Part shown: positions 48,249-57,280 of the stretch, piece after piece | Numbering within the stretch: position 1 is the first letter of the stretch | Layout: each line of letters begins with the position of its first letter | Source: KBS-83 sp051025295 | GTDB lineage: Bacteria; Acidobacteriota; Terriglobia; Terriglobales; Acidobacteriaceae | Assembly (NCBI GenBank): GCA_051025295.1 | Contig: JBMGJV010000006.1 | Reading direction: 5' to 3' (one strand) | Length of the DNA: 64,000 nucleotides | Notes under the pieces: generated by a model | Told to the model about the DNA's origin: nothing | The model's database searches: none | Seen by the model: the letters and a program-made list of their open reading frames with translations, nothing else | Program-made: the position numbers and the translations under genes

Positions 48249-50804
48249 TCACTCTGCGCGCAGAGCCCGCACCGGGTTGATCGACGCCGCGCGCTGTGCG
48301 GGCACAATGCTCGCCACCAGCGCGCACACGCTCAGTGCGAGGATGGCGCTGCCGAGCACAAGCGGGTCCCAGCTTTTCACCTGGTAGAGCTTGGCCGCGA
48401 TCAGCCGTGATGTCAGCAGTGAGACAGGAATGCCGATAGCCAGCCCGGCGAGTACTTGCGTGAATGCACCGCGCAGCACCAGCCGGATTACGTTCTGCCG
48501 ATTTGCGCCCAGTGCCATCCGCACACCGATCTCGCTGGTGCGCCGCTCGACCGTGTACGCCGTGACGCCGTACAGCCCGACCGCGGCCAGCACCAGTGCG
48601 AGCACGCCGAACAGGCCCGTCATGCGCGCCACCGCTCGCTGCTGGTCGAAGTTCTGATCCACCTGCTCCTGCAGGGTCTGCATGTCCAGCAGCGTCAGAT
48701 TTGGATCGACATCGCTGAATGCGCGGCGTACCGCTGCCTCGAGTCCCTCCGTGCTGCCGTGCGTTTCAAGCACCGCGCCCTCAATGTAGTGCGTGCTTGT
48801 CTCGATCGATTGCATGATGTCGACGTCGTACTTGATGCGCTGGGTCAGCGGGACGTAAAAGATGGGGCGCGGCTCTTCGGTGTTTGCCAGGTCCATGTAC
48901 TTGGCGCGCCGCACCACACCCACAATCTCGTAGGTGCTGTTGTACTGCGGCACATCCAGCCCGAAGTGCGCGCCGATCGGGTCCTCGCCTGGCTTGAAGA
49001 AGCGTTGTACAAAGTTCTCATCCACCACCGCCACGGGACGCGTTGTTGCCGTGTCCTGATCGGTCAGCGAGCGGCCACGCACGATCTGTTGCCCCATCGT
49101 CTCGAGATACCCCGGCCACACGTGATCCCACGATGAGCCGGCCTTCTCGTTCATGCCTGGGACGCCATGTCCCTGCCGGATCACCATCTCGCCCCAGTTG
49201 TCCTGCGTCGGCGTGTACTGCGCAAGCGACGCGCGCACCACACCCGGTAGGTGATTGAGCCGCTCCTCCAGCTCGCGATTCATCGTGTCAACCTGCGCTG
49301 GTGTGTACGACGCGAATGGGGCCGTCAGACTGATGGTCGTGCGATTGTCTGTCCGGTAGCCGAAGTCCTGGTGCTGCAGCTTTTCAAGGCTGTGCGTCAG
49401 CAGGCCGGCCCCGGCCAGCAGCACCACAGAGAGCGCCGCCTGCAGGATGATCAGCACCTTCTGCGAAAGCGATGCGCGATCTCCGGCGCTGCGATTTGCT
49501 CCGCGCAGCGCCTCTGCCGGATGCGCATGCGAGGCCAGCCACGCGGGAGCGGTGCCGAAGAGCAGCCCAGTCACCAGAGAGAGCGCGAACGCAAAGCCCA
49601 GCACCGGCAGCGAAGGCGTGGCCGCGATCGGCACATAATGCGCACCGCGGAACGCGAGCGCGACCACGGCCTTGACGCCGGCGTATGCGAACAGCAGGCC
49701 GGCAATTCCCCCGAACACAGACAGCACGACACTCTCGGTCAGCGCCTGGCGAATGAGCCGCTTTCGTGACGCGCCCAGCGCCAGTCGAACCGCCGTTGGC
49801 GTACGCCGCGATGCGCCGCGTGCCAGCAGCAGATTCGCGATGTTTGCGCAGGCGATCAGCAACACCAGACAGCACACGGCCAGCAGGATCCGCAGGCTGT
49901 CCGCGTACTCCGACTTCATCACCATCACGCCGCTGCCCGCCGGCACGACGTGAACGACCTGCTTCGGCAGCGTGGCCTTGATGCCGCTCATCCACGCTGC
50001 CGGCATGCCGCTCTCGTCCACGAGCCACGCGCGCAGCAGGCTGGTCATACGTGCGGGTAGCGTTGCCGTGGTCGCCCCCGGCTTCAATCGGCCGATCACG
50101 CGCAGCCACGCCTGGAAATGGGGCAGCAGGGAATTGCTGCCGCGCAGCGTCGGCTCCTGCTGAATGGGCAGCCAGACGTCTGGCGGATCGCTGCGGAGCG
50201 TCTCGCCGAAGTAGCCGGGCGGCGTGATGCCGACAATGGTGAACGGATGTCCGTCGAGTACCAGCGTGGACCCTAGAATGTTGCGATCGGCGCCGTACTT
50301 CTGCTGCCATGTGCGATGGGTCAGCATCGCGGCGGGTGGTGCGCCCCGCTTGTCGTCGCTTGGCGTGATCGTGCGGCCGGCGAAGGCGCTGAGTCCAAAT
50401 GTCGAAAAGTAGTTCCCGGAGATAAACTCGGCGCGGAGCGGCTTCGCGATGCGGTCGGAGTCGCCGCGCCGCACACTCACCATTTTGCCGCCCGCCTGGA
50501 ACGCAGCCAACTCGCTGAACTCTGGCGTGGCCGCCTTCATCCGCAGATAGAACGGGTACGAGAACATGCCCCAGTTCTCCTGCGGGCCGCCCTCGACACA
50601 GCAGTCGCTGCCTTCGCCGATGCGATAGAGGCTCGCCGGATCGACGACGGGCAGGGACTTCAACATCACCGTGTGGATCAGCGAGAAGATCGCTGTGGTC
50701 GCGCCGATGCCGAGCGCCAGCGTCAACATGGCGGTCAGCGTAAACATCGGCGACTGGCGCATCTGGCGCAGCGCGTAAGAGACATCCTGCCGCAACGTTT
50801 CCAT
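48249..50804 (-). CDS. Solitary ADOP-type double-FtsX/MacB-like permease (Cys-Cys subclass)
   Basis: Permease of 851 residues with the same layout as the tandem set: SYALRQMRQSPMF, LALGIGATTAIFS, vicinal Cys pair C68-C69 (GSDCCVEGG) followed by WGMFSYPFYLRMK, middle FtsX block (LLIACANIANLLLARGASRR), C-terminal block (VERRTSEIGVRMALGANRQ) and the ending AQRAASINPVRALRAE. No ATPase, adaptor or outer-membrane gene is adjacent, which is the usual situation for ADOP proteins. Closest in features to tandem permeases 2 and 4. Confidence 0.93.
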   Translation of the reverse strand: METLRQDVSYALRQMRQSPMFTLTAMLTLALGIGATTAIFSLIHTVMLKSLPVVDPASLYRIGEGSDCCVEGGPQENWGMFSYPFYLRMKAATPEFSELAAFQAGGKMVSVRRGDSDRIAKPLRAEFISGNYFSTFGLSAFAGRTITPSDDKRGAPPAAMLTHRTWQQKYGADRNILGSTLVLDGHPFTIVGITPPGYFGETLRSDPPDVWLPIQQEPTLRGSNSLLPHFQAWLRVIGRLKPGATTATLPARMTSLLRAWLVDESGMPAAWMSGIKATLPKQVVHVVPAGSGVMVMKSEYADSLRILLAVCCLVLLIACANIANLLLARGASRRTPTAVRLALGASRKRLIRQALTESVVLSVFGGIAGLLFAYAGVKAVVALAFRGAHYVPIAATPSLPVLGFAFALSLVTGLLFGTAPAWLASHAHPAEALRGANRSAGDRASLSQKVLIILQAALSVVLLAGAGLLTHSLEKLQHQDFGYRTDNRTTISLTAPFASYTPAQVDTMNRELEERLNHLPGVVRASLAQYTPTQDNWGEMVIRQGHGVPGMNEKAGSSWDHVWPGYLETMGQQIVRGRSLTDQDTATTRPVAVVDENFVQRFFKPGEDPIGAHFGLDVPQYNSTYEIVGVVRRAKYMDLANTEEPRPIFYVPLTQRIKYDVDIMQSIETSTHYIEGAVLETHGSTEGLEAAVRRAFSDVDPNLTLLDMQTLQEQVDQNFDQQRAVARMTGLFGVLALVLAAVGLYGVTAYTVERRTSEIGVRMALGANRQNVIRLVLRGAFTQVLAGLAIGIPVSLLTSRLIAAKLYQVKSWDPLVLGSAILALSVCALVASIVPAQRAASINPVRALRAE

Positions 50805-50885
50805 GGAGGCGAGCCCCTCTCGAGTGGTCTCGCCTGGTAGTACGCAGGATGATGTGCGGCTGTTCCGCGGAAAAGATGCAGCGAA

Positions 50886-52049
50886 CTATTGGAGTGGCAG
50901 CGGAGCCAGCTTCACGGTGCGACCGCTGTGCGCCGATGTGCGCGCCGCGTCCAGGATCTGCACGACGACCATGTTCGTATCGAGCGCCGTAAGATCGCCC
51001 TTCGGTTGCAGCTTGTTGTTCAGCACCGCGGCCAGGTAGTGCAGGGAATCATCCTCGGGCGCGGGGAGCGGCGTTGCTGCGCGCTCTTCGGCCGCAGCCT
51101 GCCCGGCCAGCCGCTCGCGCACCCGATCGGTCTTCACCGTCATCAGGGAACCGGTCGCGCCGTACACCTCCATGTCCTTCCGGTCGAACGGCCAGTTCCA
51201 TGAAGCCTGGATGATCACCTGCGCATGCGGGTAGGTCAGGATGATCGTGCCCTCGTCGTCCACCTTCGGGTAGACCTCGGGCTTCAACTGCTGTGCCACT
51301 GCCGTGACCGTCGTCGGCGTCTCGCCGTGCATCAGCCATGTCGCCAGGTCCGCGCCATAGCAGCCGAAGTCGAACAGCGCGCCCGCGCCGTTCTTCGCCG
51401 GATCGGTCAGCCACTTCAGAAACTCCGGCTGCACGCCGATCTCCTGCGGCCCCTTGTGCCCGTCGTGCACCACCAGCTTGCGCAGCGGCCCCAGCTTTCC
51501 GGCTTCGAGCTCGTCATGCGCCGCGCGGTTCGAGGCGTACCAGGTCGTCTCGAAATTCACCAGCACCGGCACCTTCTGCTCACGCGCGATCTTGCGGATC
51601 GCCAGCGCATCCTCAACCGTCGTGGCCAGCGGCTTCTCCACCATGGATGCGACGTGATGCCGCGCTGCCTCCTCGATGGCGGCGCGATGATCCGCGATCG
51701 ACGTGTAGACCAGCACCGCCTGCGGATGCGTCGCGTCGAGCATCGCCGCCTCGGTCGGGAAGAACAGCTTGGGATCGAGGTGGTACTGCGCCGCGTACTT
51801 CTGGCGCAGCGAGGCATCCGGATCCGAGATGCCGACCAGCTGCACGTCTCTGTGGCTCGGCAGGTGATCGAGCAGCCCGGACACGTGGCCATGCACCAGG
51901 CCGACGATCGCGACGCGTACCGAGGCAGACGATTGCGCAGACGCACCTGGAGCGAACGTTCCCAGGGCACAGAGCAGGAGAGAGACAAGGACACGGGGCT
52001 TCAGCACGCCCACCACTCTAGCAATACTTTGGTCTGAGGAATGTAGCAT
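50886..52049 (-). CDS. Secreted Gfo/Idh/MocA-family oxidoreductase
   Basis: NAD(P)-dependent sugar or cyclitol oxidoreductase-like protein of about 387 residues. A hydrophobic signal segment (VLVSLLLCALGTFAPGASAQ) precedes the Rossmann start VRVAIVGLVHGHVSG, then VEKPLATTVEDAL (the EKP motif) and the C-terminal sheet domain with GALFDFGCYGADLATWLM. ATG 52049 lacks a clear ribosome site; GTG 52007 would give a cleaner signal peptide. Substrate unknown. Export of this fold is known in some soil bacteria. Confidence 0.82.
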   Translation of the reverse strand: MLHSSDQSIARVVGVLKPRVLVSLLLCALGTFAPGASAQSSASVRVAIVGLVHGHVSGLLDHLPSHRDVQLVGISDPDASLRQKYAAQYHLDPKLFFPTEAAMLDATHPQAVLVYTSIADHRAAIEEAARHHVASMVEKPLATTVEDALAIRKIAREQKVPVLVNFETTWYASNRAAHDELEAGKLGPLRKLVVHDGHKGPQEIGVQPEFLKWLTDPAKNGAGALFDFGCYGADLATWLMHGETPTTVTAVAQQLKPEVYPKVDDEGTIILTYPHAQVIIQASWNWPFDRKDMEVYGATGSLMTVKTDRVRERLAGQAAAEERAATPLPAPEDDSLHYLAAVLNNKLQPKGDLTALDTNMVVVQILDAARTSAHSGRTVKLAPLPLQ

Positions 52050-52075
52050 GATTACGAATCGTATATACGCCTAAG

Positions 52076-52354
52076 TCAAGGACCGAAGAAACCCTTCGCA
52101 AGGAGCTCTTCGACTGCGTCTCGTATCGCCACCTCCGTGAGCAGCGGGAGTACGATGAGGTTTTGCTCCGCGAAGAATCTCCTACCAGATGCGAAATGTT
52201 CCTTCAGTTCTTGGGCTAAGCGAACGGAATCCCAGAAGCTGAGGGGCTTGAGCGTTCCGTCGTCCAACCGCAACTGGGCTTGCTCATACCAGCCCTTATT
52301 CTGGATTTCGAAAGCGGTGGCGTCATCCCACTCTAATCCGATCAGGTTTGGCAT
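52076..52354 (-). CDS. Hypothetical protein, lower-GC island gene
   Basis: Protein of 92 residues, not recognised. It begins MPNLIGLEWDDATAFEIQNK, has a basic/aromatic middle (QELKEHFASGRRFFAEQN) and ends LLAKGFFGP. Base and codon use are visibly more AT-rich than the neighbouring genes. AGGAGG lies about 4 bp upstream of the ATG, supporting expression. It is divergent from icd. Possible recent acquisition or a small antitoxin-like protein; neither is proven. Confidence 0.6.
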   Translation of the reverse strand: MPNLIGLEWDDATAFEIQNKGWYEQAQLRLDDGTLKPLSFWDSVRLAQELKEHFASGRRFFAEQNLIVLPLLTEVAIRDAVEELLAKGFFGP

Positions 52355-52485
52355 CGGTCCTCCTATTGGAATCTACATCGCGCGCCGCGGCCCGGCTGCG
52401 TTGCCACAGGCGGAATCCGGATGGTAGCGTGGACGGTTGTCAGGCACTTATCAACGGACTTCCATCCACGGAGCACCCGGACTTC

Positions 52486-53880
52486 ATGCAGACCACTTAT
52501 AACGGCGTCGCCCTGCCCCAGGGCGGCCAGCCGATCGAGTATGTCAACGGCGCGTACCAGGTTCCCGATCACCCCATCGTTCCTTACATCGAAGGTGATG
52601 GCACCGGACGCGATATCTGGCGCGCCTCGCAGCGCGTCTTCGATGCAGCGGTGGAGAAGGCCTATGGCGGCAAGCGCAGCATCGCCTGGTATGAGATCTA
52701 CGCCGGCGAAAAAGCCTACCGGCAGTTCCAGAACTGGCTGCCCGACGACAGCGTGAACGCCGCGCGCGATCTGCGCGTGTCCATCAAGGGGCCGCTCACC
52801 ACGCCTGTCGGCGGCGGCATCCGCTCGCTTAACGTTACGCTGCGCCAGGTGCTCGATCTGTACGCGTGCATCCGGCCCGTGAAGTACTACAGCGGCGTGC
52901 CCAGCCCGGTAAAGCATCCGGAGAAGCTCGACGTGGTGATCTTCCGCGAGAACACGGAAGACGTGTACAGCGGCATCGAGTTCCGCCAGGGAACCCCCGA
53001 GGCGAAGAAGCTGATCGACTTCCTGAACAATGACATGGGCGGCAAGAAGAAGGTGCGCGCCGACTCGGGCGTCGGCATCAAGCCCATCTCCATATTCGGC
53101 ACCAAGCGCCTGGTGCGCGCCGCGATCCAGTACGCGATCGACAATAAGCGCAGGACGGTCACGCTGGTCCACAAGGGCAACATTCAGAAGTTCACAGAAG
53201 GCGCGTTCCGCGAATGGGGCTATGAGGTCGCGACGCAGGAGTTTCGCAACGACACCGTCACCGAGCGCGAGAGCTGGATCCTCGGCAACCTCGAAACCAA
53301 TCCCGGCCTCACCATCGAGCAGAACGCCGCATTGATCGAGCCCGGCCTCGAGTTCGGCTCCGATCAGTTCCGCCAGGAGCTCTACCAGGAGATTCGCTCC
53401 ACGCTCGACGCCATCGGCAGCACGCACGGCAGCGGCAAGTGGCGCGAGAAGATCCTCATTAACGATCGTATCGCGGACTCGATCTTCCAGCAGATCATCA
53501 TCCGGCCCGAGGACTACAGCGTGCTCGCCACCTCGAACCTGAATGGCGACTACATCTCCGACGCTGCCGCAGCGCAGGTCGGGGGACTCGGCATCGCGCC
53601 TGGCGCGAACGTCGGGGCCGGCTATGCCGTCTTCGAAGCCACCCACGGTACCGCGCCTAAGTACGCCGACAAGGACGTAATCAATCCCGGATCGGTCATG
53701 CTCTCGGGTGTCATGCTGCTCGACTTCCTCGGCTGGAGCGAAGCCGCCCGCCTGGTCGAGTCGTCCATGGAGAAGACCATCCAGCAGAAGTACGTCACCT
53801 ACGACTTCGAGCGCCAGATGCAGGGTGCCACCAAGGTGAAGACCAGCGAGTTCGCCACGCGAATGATCGCTAACATGTAA
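52486..53880 (+). CDS. icd: NADP-type isocitrate dehydrogenase
   Basis: TCA-cycle enzyme of 464 residues converting isocitrate to 2-oxoglutarate. VPYIEGDGTGRDIW, KGPLTTPVGGGIRSLNVTLR (S114 corresponds to the E. coli phosphorylated Ser), FRENTEDVYSGIEF, and near the end the dehydrogenase signature NLNGDYISDAAAAQVGGLG. ATG 52486 starts the conserved N-terminus; the frame from 52348 is rejected. Followed 24 bp later by mdh, so the two TCA genes are probably co-transcribed. Confidence 0.96.
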   Translation: MQTTYNGVALPQGGQPIEYVNGAYQVPDHPIVPYIEGDGTGRDIWRASQRVFDAAVEKAYGGKRSIAWYEIYAGEKAYRQFQNWLPDDSVNAARDLRVSIKGPLTTPVGGGIRSLNVTLRQVLDLYACIRPVKYYSGVPSPVKHPEKLDVVIFRENTEDVYSGIEFRQGTPEAKKLIDFLNNDMGGKKKVRADSGVGIKPISIFGTKRLVRAAIQYAIDNKRRTVTLVHKGNIQKFTEGAFREWGYEVATQEFRNDTVTERESWILGNLETNPGLTIEQNAALIEPGLEFGSDQFRQELYQEIRSTLDAIGSTHGSGKWREKILINDRIADSIFQQIIIRPEDYSVLATSNLNGDYISDAAAAQVGGLGIAPGANVGAGYAVFEATHGTAPKYADKDVINPGSVMLSGVMLLDFLGWSEAARLVESSMEKTIQQKYVTYDFERQMQGATKVKTSEFATRMIANM

Positions 53881-53904
53881 CCGCACAAGACACATAGGAG
53901 AGAC

Positions 53905-54831
53905 ATGCGCAAGAAAGTCACTATCGTGGGCGCCGGCAACGTCGGCGCTACCGCTGCACACTGGATCGCTGCCAAGGAACTGGCCGATGTCGTGCTGATC
54001 GACGTCGCCGAAGGCATTCCCCAGGGCAAGGCGCTCGACCTGCTCGAGGCCATGCCGATTGAGAAGCGTGACGTGAACGTGATCGGCGCGAACGACTACG
54101 CCGAAGCCGCGAACTCCGACATCGTCGTCATCACTGCCGGCATTCCGCGCAAGCCGGGCATGAGCCGCGATGACCTGCTGCAGACCAATTACAAGATCAT
54201 GTCCGACGTGGTGAACAAGATCACCGCGGTCGCGCCGAACTCCATCCTGATCATCGTCTCGAACCCCCTCGATGCCATGGCGCAGGCGGCGTTCAAGCAG
54301 TCGAAGTTCAACCGCGAGCGCGTCATCGGCATGGCCGGCGTGCTTGATTCAGCACGCTACCGCACCTTCATCGCGGAAGAGCTGAAGGTCTCGGTCGAGA
54401 ACGTCACAGCCTTTGTGCTTGGTGGCCACGGCGACACCATGGTCCCGCTGCCGCGCTACTCCACCGTAGCCGGCATTCCGATTGCAGAGTTGATGAGCCA
54501 GCCCGTCATCGATCGCATCGTCCAGCGCACGCGCGATGGTGGTGCGGAGATCGTCAAGCACCTGAAGACCGGCTCCGCTTACTATGCGCCCTCTGCCGCT
54601 GCGGTCGAGATGGTCGAGGCGATCCTCAAGGACAAGAAGAAGATACTGCCCTGCGCGGCGTATCTCGAAGGCGAGTACGGCATCAAGGGCTACTACATTG
54701 GCGTCCCCTGCAAGCTTGGCGAGCGTGGCCTCGAGCAGATCATCGAGATCAAGCTCACACCCGAAGAGCAGGCCGCCCTGCAGAAGAGCGCTGACTCGGT
54801 CAAGGAGCTCTGCGCCGTCATTGGCGTCTAG
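53905..54831 (+). CDS. mdh: Malate dehydrogenase (lactate dehydrogenase-like type)
   Basis: Interconverts malate and oxaloacetate, 308 residues. GAGNVGATAAHW (NAD-binding), D33 at the end of beta-2 (NAD rather than NADP preference), AGIPRKPGMSRDDLL (active-site loop Arg) and catalytic H175 in GGHGDTMVPLPRYS. It has the ribosome site taggagag just upstream. A strong hairpin terminator follows at 54876-54900. Confidence 0.96.
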   Translation: MRKKVTIVGAGNVGATAAHWIAAKELADVVLIDVAEGIPQGKALDLLEAMPIEKRDVNVIGANDYAEAANSDIVVITAGIPRKPGMSRDDLLQTNYKIMSDVVNKITAVAPNSILIIVSNPLDAMAQAAFKQSKFNRERVIGMAGVLDSARYRTFIAEELKVSVENVTAFVLGGHGDTMVPLPRYSTVAGIPIAELMSQPVIDRIVQRTRDGGAEIVKHLKTGSAYYAPSAAAVEMVEAILKDKKKILPCAAYLEGEYGIKGYYIGVPCKLGERGLEQIIEIKLTPEEQAALQKSADSVKELCAVIGV

Positions 54832-54875
54832 TCGGCACCCTCGCGAAGCGAGGAGTCGTACCGCGCGAAACAGTA

Positions 54876-54905
54876 AGGGCGAGGCCATTGGCCTCGCCCT
54901 CCTCT
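54876..54905. terminator. Rho-independent bidirectional terminator between mdh and a cyclophilin gene
   Basis: Perfect 11-bp stem (agggcgaggcc, loop att, ggcctcgccct) followed by cctcttt. A smaller 6-bp hairpin (cctcgc-gaa-gcgagg) precedes it at 54839-54853. Placed between convergent genes. Confidence 0.85.
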
Positions 54906-54925
54906 TTGCAGCCGAAATCAAGCGC

Positions 54926-55456
54926 TTACGACACGCGCTCGATCGTTACACTCTCGAGCACCACGGGCGTCTTCGGCTTGTCCTGCGCGCCGCGCGGCAG
55001 CCGGCTGATCTTCTCAGCAATGTCCTGGCCCTCCACCACTTCGCCGAAGATGGTGTGCTTTCCTGTCAGCCACTCCGTGTTGGCCGTCGTGATGAAGAAC
55101 TGCGAGCCGTTCGTATTTGGCCCGGCGTTCGCCATGGCCAGCTTGCCTGCCTTGTCGAAGCGATGCTGCGAGCCCTTGGTCTCATCTTCGAAGCGGTAGC
55201 CCGGGCCGCCCATGCCGGTGCCCGCGGGGTCGCCGCCCTGGATCATGAAGTCGGGAATGATGCGGTGGAAGACAGTGCCGTCGTACAGCTTCTTGGTCGA
55301 CTTCTGCCGTGTGTTCGGGTCACTCCACTCGCGCTTGCCTTCGGCCAGCTCGATGAAGTTCGTCACCGTCTTTGGCGCTTCCTGTTCAAACAGACGGCAC
55401 ACAATCGTGCCCTCGCTGGTATTCAGTACGGCATACGTGCCTGGGTTTCTTGCCAT
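54926..55456 (-). CDS. Cytoplasmic cyclophilin-type peptidyl-prolyl isomerase
   Basis: Isomerase of 176 residues. It has YDGTVFHRIIPDFMIQGGDP, GSQFFITTANTEWLTGKHTIFG and the loop GKREWSDPNTRQKST after the first helix. No signal peptide. ATG 55456 has caggaga at good spacing; the longer frame to 55621 is an unlikely leader. Paralogous to the exported cyclophilin 77 bp upstream. Confidence 0.93.
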   Translation of the reverse strand: MARNPGTYAVLNTSEGTIVCRLFEQEAPKTVTNFIELAEGKREWSDPNTRQKSTKKLYDGTVFHRIIPDFMIQGGDPAGTGMGGPGYRFEDETKGSQHRFDKAGKLAMANAGPNTNGSQFFITTANTEWLTGKHTIFGEVVEGQDIAEKISRLPRGAQDKPKTPVVLESVTIERVS

Positions 55457-55532
55457 TCGTGTCTCCTGCTTTCTTTGTTGACTCTTCGCGTCTTGGTAGG
55501 GGTAGCGCGGCACAATGCCGCACTGCAAGAAT

Positions 55533-56264
55533 CTAGTGTGGCCGCGCCTCGAGCGCTGGCGCTGGCGCGGGAGCGGCGGCCTCTGCTGGCTTAGGCGGCA
55601 GAGGCTGCCCGGCCGGCACAATGCTCACCTTCTTCAGCACCACTGGCGTCAGCGGCTTGTCCCGCGGATCGCGCTCCACGCGCGTGATGGACTTCACCAC
55701 CAGCACCGATGATGGATCGCATTGCCCGAACACGGTGTAATTTCCATTGAGCGTCGGATACGGCTCCTCGGTGATGAAGAACTGCGAGCCGTCCGTGTTC
55801 GGCCCGGAGTTGGCCATTGCCAACCGCCCCGGCAGGTTGAACATCAGCGACGGATTGATCTCGTCCGGTATGTAGTAGCCCGGGTCACCCATGCCGTTGC
55901 CCAGCAGATCGCCCCCCTGCGCCATGAATCCAGGGATCACGCGATGAAAGATCGTGCCGTCGTAAAACGGCTTGCCGTGCACCTTCTCGTGCGTGGTCGG
56001 GTCGCTCCAGTCCTTGGTGCCCTGCGCCAGCCCGATAAAATTCTCGACTGTCTGCGGCGCCTGCTTGTCGAACAGGCGGCACGTGATGCGGCCCATGCTG
56101 GTGTCGAACACAGCCATGGGACCGGTCGGCTCCACGGGAGCGGGCACCTGTGCGCCGGGTGAGTCTGGCAGTTCCGCCGAGGGCGGCGGCGGCGTGGTCT
56201 GCTGGGCCGAGGCCACGTTGACAGAGAGAGCGAACGCGCAGAGAAGTCGTCGAACAGAATGCAT
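55533..56264 (-). CDS. Exported cyclophilin-type peptidyl-prolyl isomerase
   Basis: Protein of 243 residues: signal peptide (RRLLCAFALSVNVASAQ), Pro-rich linker, cyclophilin domain (FYDGTIFHRVIPGFMAQGGD, GSQFFITEEPYPTLNGNYTV) and a Pro/Ala-rich C-terminal tail. It shares the DWSDPTTHEK insert with the cytoplasmic paralogue next to it, so the pair looks like a duplication with later targeting change. ATG 56264 is preferred; a TTG four codons earlier is possible. Confidence 0.92.
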   Translation of the reverse strand: MHSVRRLLCAFALSVNVASAQQTTPPPPSAELPDSPGAQVPAPVEPTGPMAVFDTSMGRITCRLFDKQAPQTVENFIGLAQGTKDWSDPTTHEKVHGKPFYDGTIFHRVIPGFMAQGGDLLGNGMGDPGYYIPDEINPSLMFNLPGRLAMANSGPNTDGSQFFITEEPYPTLNGNYTVFGQCDPSSVLVVKSITRVERDPRDKPLTPVVLKKVSIVPAGQPLPPKPAEAAAPAPAPALEARPH

Positions 56265-56406
56265 GCACAAATCCAAAATTCAGGGTACTGCATCCGCTCG
56301 GAAACGCGCCACCGGGGCCATCGCGTAGTCTTGGTTTGTAAAGCACGAGCTGAGGTGCACACTTAACTCAGCTGCTCCGTGAGCTCGGCGAGAGAGGTTT
56401 CCAACG

Positions 56407-56709
56407 ATGGCGAAAATGGTCGTGATCTACAAGACTCCGACAGATCCAGCCGCATTCGATCAGCACTATGCCGCGACGCACATTCCGCTGGCGAAGAAAG
56501 TTCCGGGACTGCGCAAGTTCGAGATCAGCCATGGCCCGGTCGGTGGTCCGGCCGGCCCCTCGGGCGTCCACCTGCTTGCCACGCTGCACTTCGACAGCAT
56601 GTCTGCTCTGCAAGCAGGCCTTGGCAGTCCGGAGGGCCAGGCTGCTGGGGCGGACGCGCAGAACCTCGGGCCACACGAGATATTTCTGTTCGATACGCGA
56701 GAGGTCTGA
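56407..56709 (+). CDS. EthD-family small protein
   Basis: Ferredoxin-like-fold protein of 100 residues. VVIYKTPTDPAAFDQHYAAT, then HIPLAKKVPGLRKFEIS is the EthD signature (substrate handling or degradation accessory in known cases). The start has gagagagg upstream. Function here unknown. Confidence 0.85.
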   Translation: MAKMVVIYKTPTDPAAFDQHYAATHIPLAKKVPGLRKFEISHGPVGGPAGPSGVHLLATLHFDSMSALQAGLGSPEGQAAGADAQNLGPHEIFLFDTREV

Positions 56710-56769
56710 TTCTCGCGGGAATGACCCAGTGCCCTGACCCACGCATCTCACTCACGCAGGAGGAAACTC

Positions 56770-56949
56770 ATGGGATTCCTGAAGCGCCGCCTCTTCTTCT
56801 TCGCCAGCCGCTACCTGATGCAAAGCCGCTGGGGACGCCGCGTGCTCTGGCTCGTCGCCGTGCGCGCACTGCGCACGCGTGTACGCCAATTCGTCACGGA
56901 TTTGTCCGGTCTCTACCCGGCGCTGCGGCCGATTCGCGCCTGGGTTTAA
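56770..56949 (+). CDS. Short basic hydrophobic protein (59 residues)
   Basis: Open frame of 59 codons with AGGAGG about 7 bp upstream of its ATG, an unusually good ribosome site for this window. The product starts MGFLKRRLFFFASRYL, has many Arg residues, a hydrophobic centre (VLWLVAVRAL) and ends RPIRAWV. No family recognised. It lies between the EthD gene and the convergent DUF2277 gene. Confidence 0.55.
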   Translation: MGFLKRRLFFFASRYLMQSRWGRRVLWLVAVRALRTRVRQFVTDLSGLYPALRPIRAWV

Positions 56950-56992
56950 ATCCGGCCCGCTGCACGCAAAGCTGCAGCCCGCAAGACGGCTG

Positions 56993-57262
56993 TCAGGCGG
57001 GAAAGCGGGCCGCATTGCGAGCCCGCGCCTTGGCAGCCTCTTCCTCGCGGCTGCGCGGAGGAGCCTGCGTCTCGAGCAAGCCGAGCAGCCGCGCAGAGGC
57101 AGCCGTCACCTCTTCCACTGCAGCCGCGAACGCCGCTTCGTTGGCCTTCGACGGCTTGCTGAAGCCGCTGATCTTGCGCACATACTGCAGCGACGCCGCG
57201 CGAATGTCGTCCGGTGTGACGGGCGGCTCGAAGTTGAACAGCATCTTGATATTGCGACACAT
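56993..57262 (-). CDS. DUF2277-family protein
   Basis: Protein of 89 residues beginning MCRNIKMLFNFEPPVTPDDI, the conserved DUF2277 start, followed by ASLQYVRKISGFSKPSKANE. The C-terminus is charged and helical. Function is not established for the family. Confidence 0.9.
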   Translation of the reverse strand: MCRNIKMLFNFEPPVTPDDIRAASLQYVRKISGFSKPSKANEAAFAAAVEEVTAASARLLGLLETQAPPRSREEEAAKARARNAARFPA

Positions 57263-57280
57263 CGTTGCACCCCCATGCGC

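Noticed and set aside
52348..52485. Longer N-terminus for isocitrate dehydrogenase starting at 52348
   Set aside because: The added 46 residues do not match the family; the conserved N-terminus begins at the Met at 52486.
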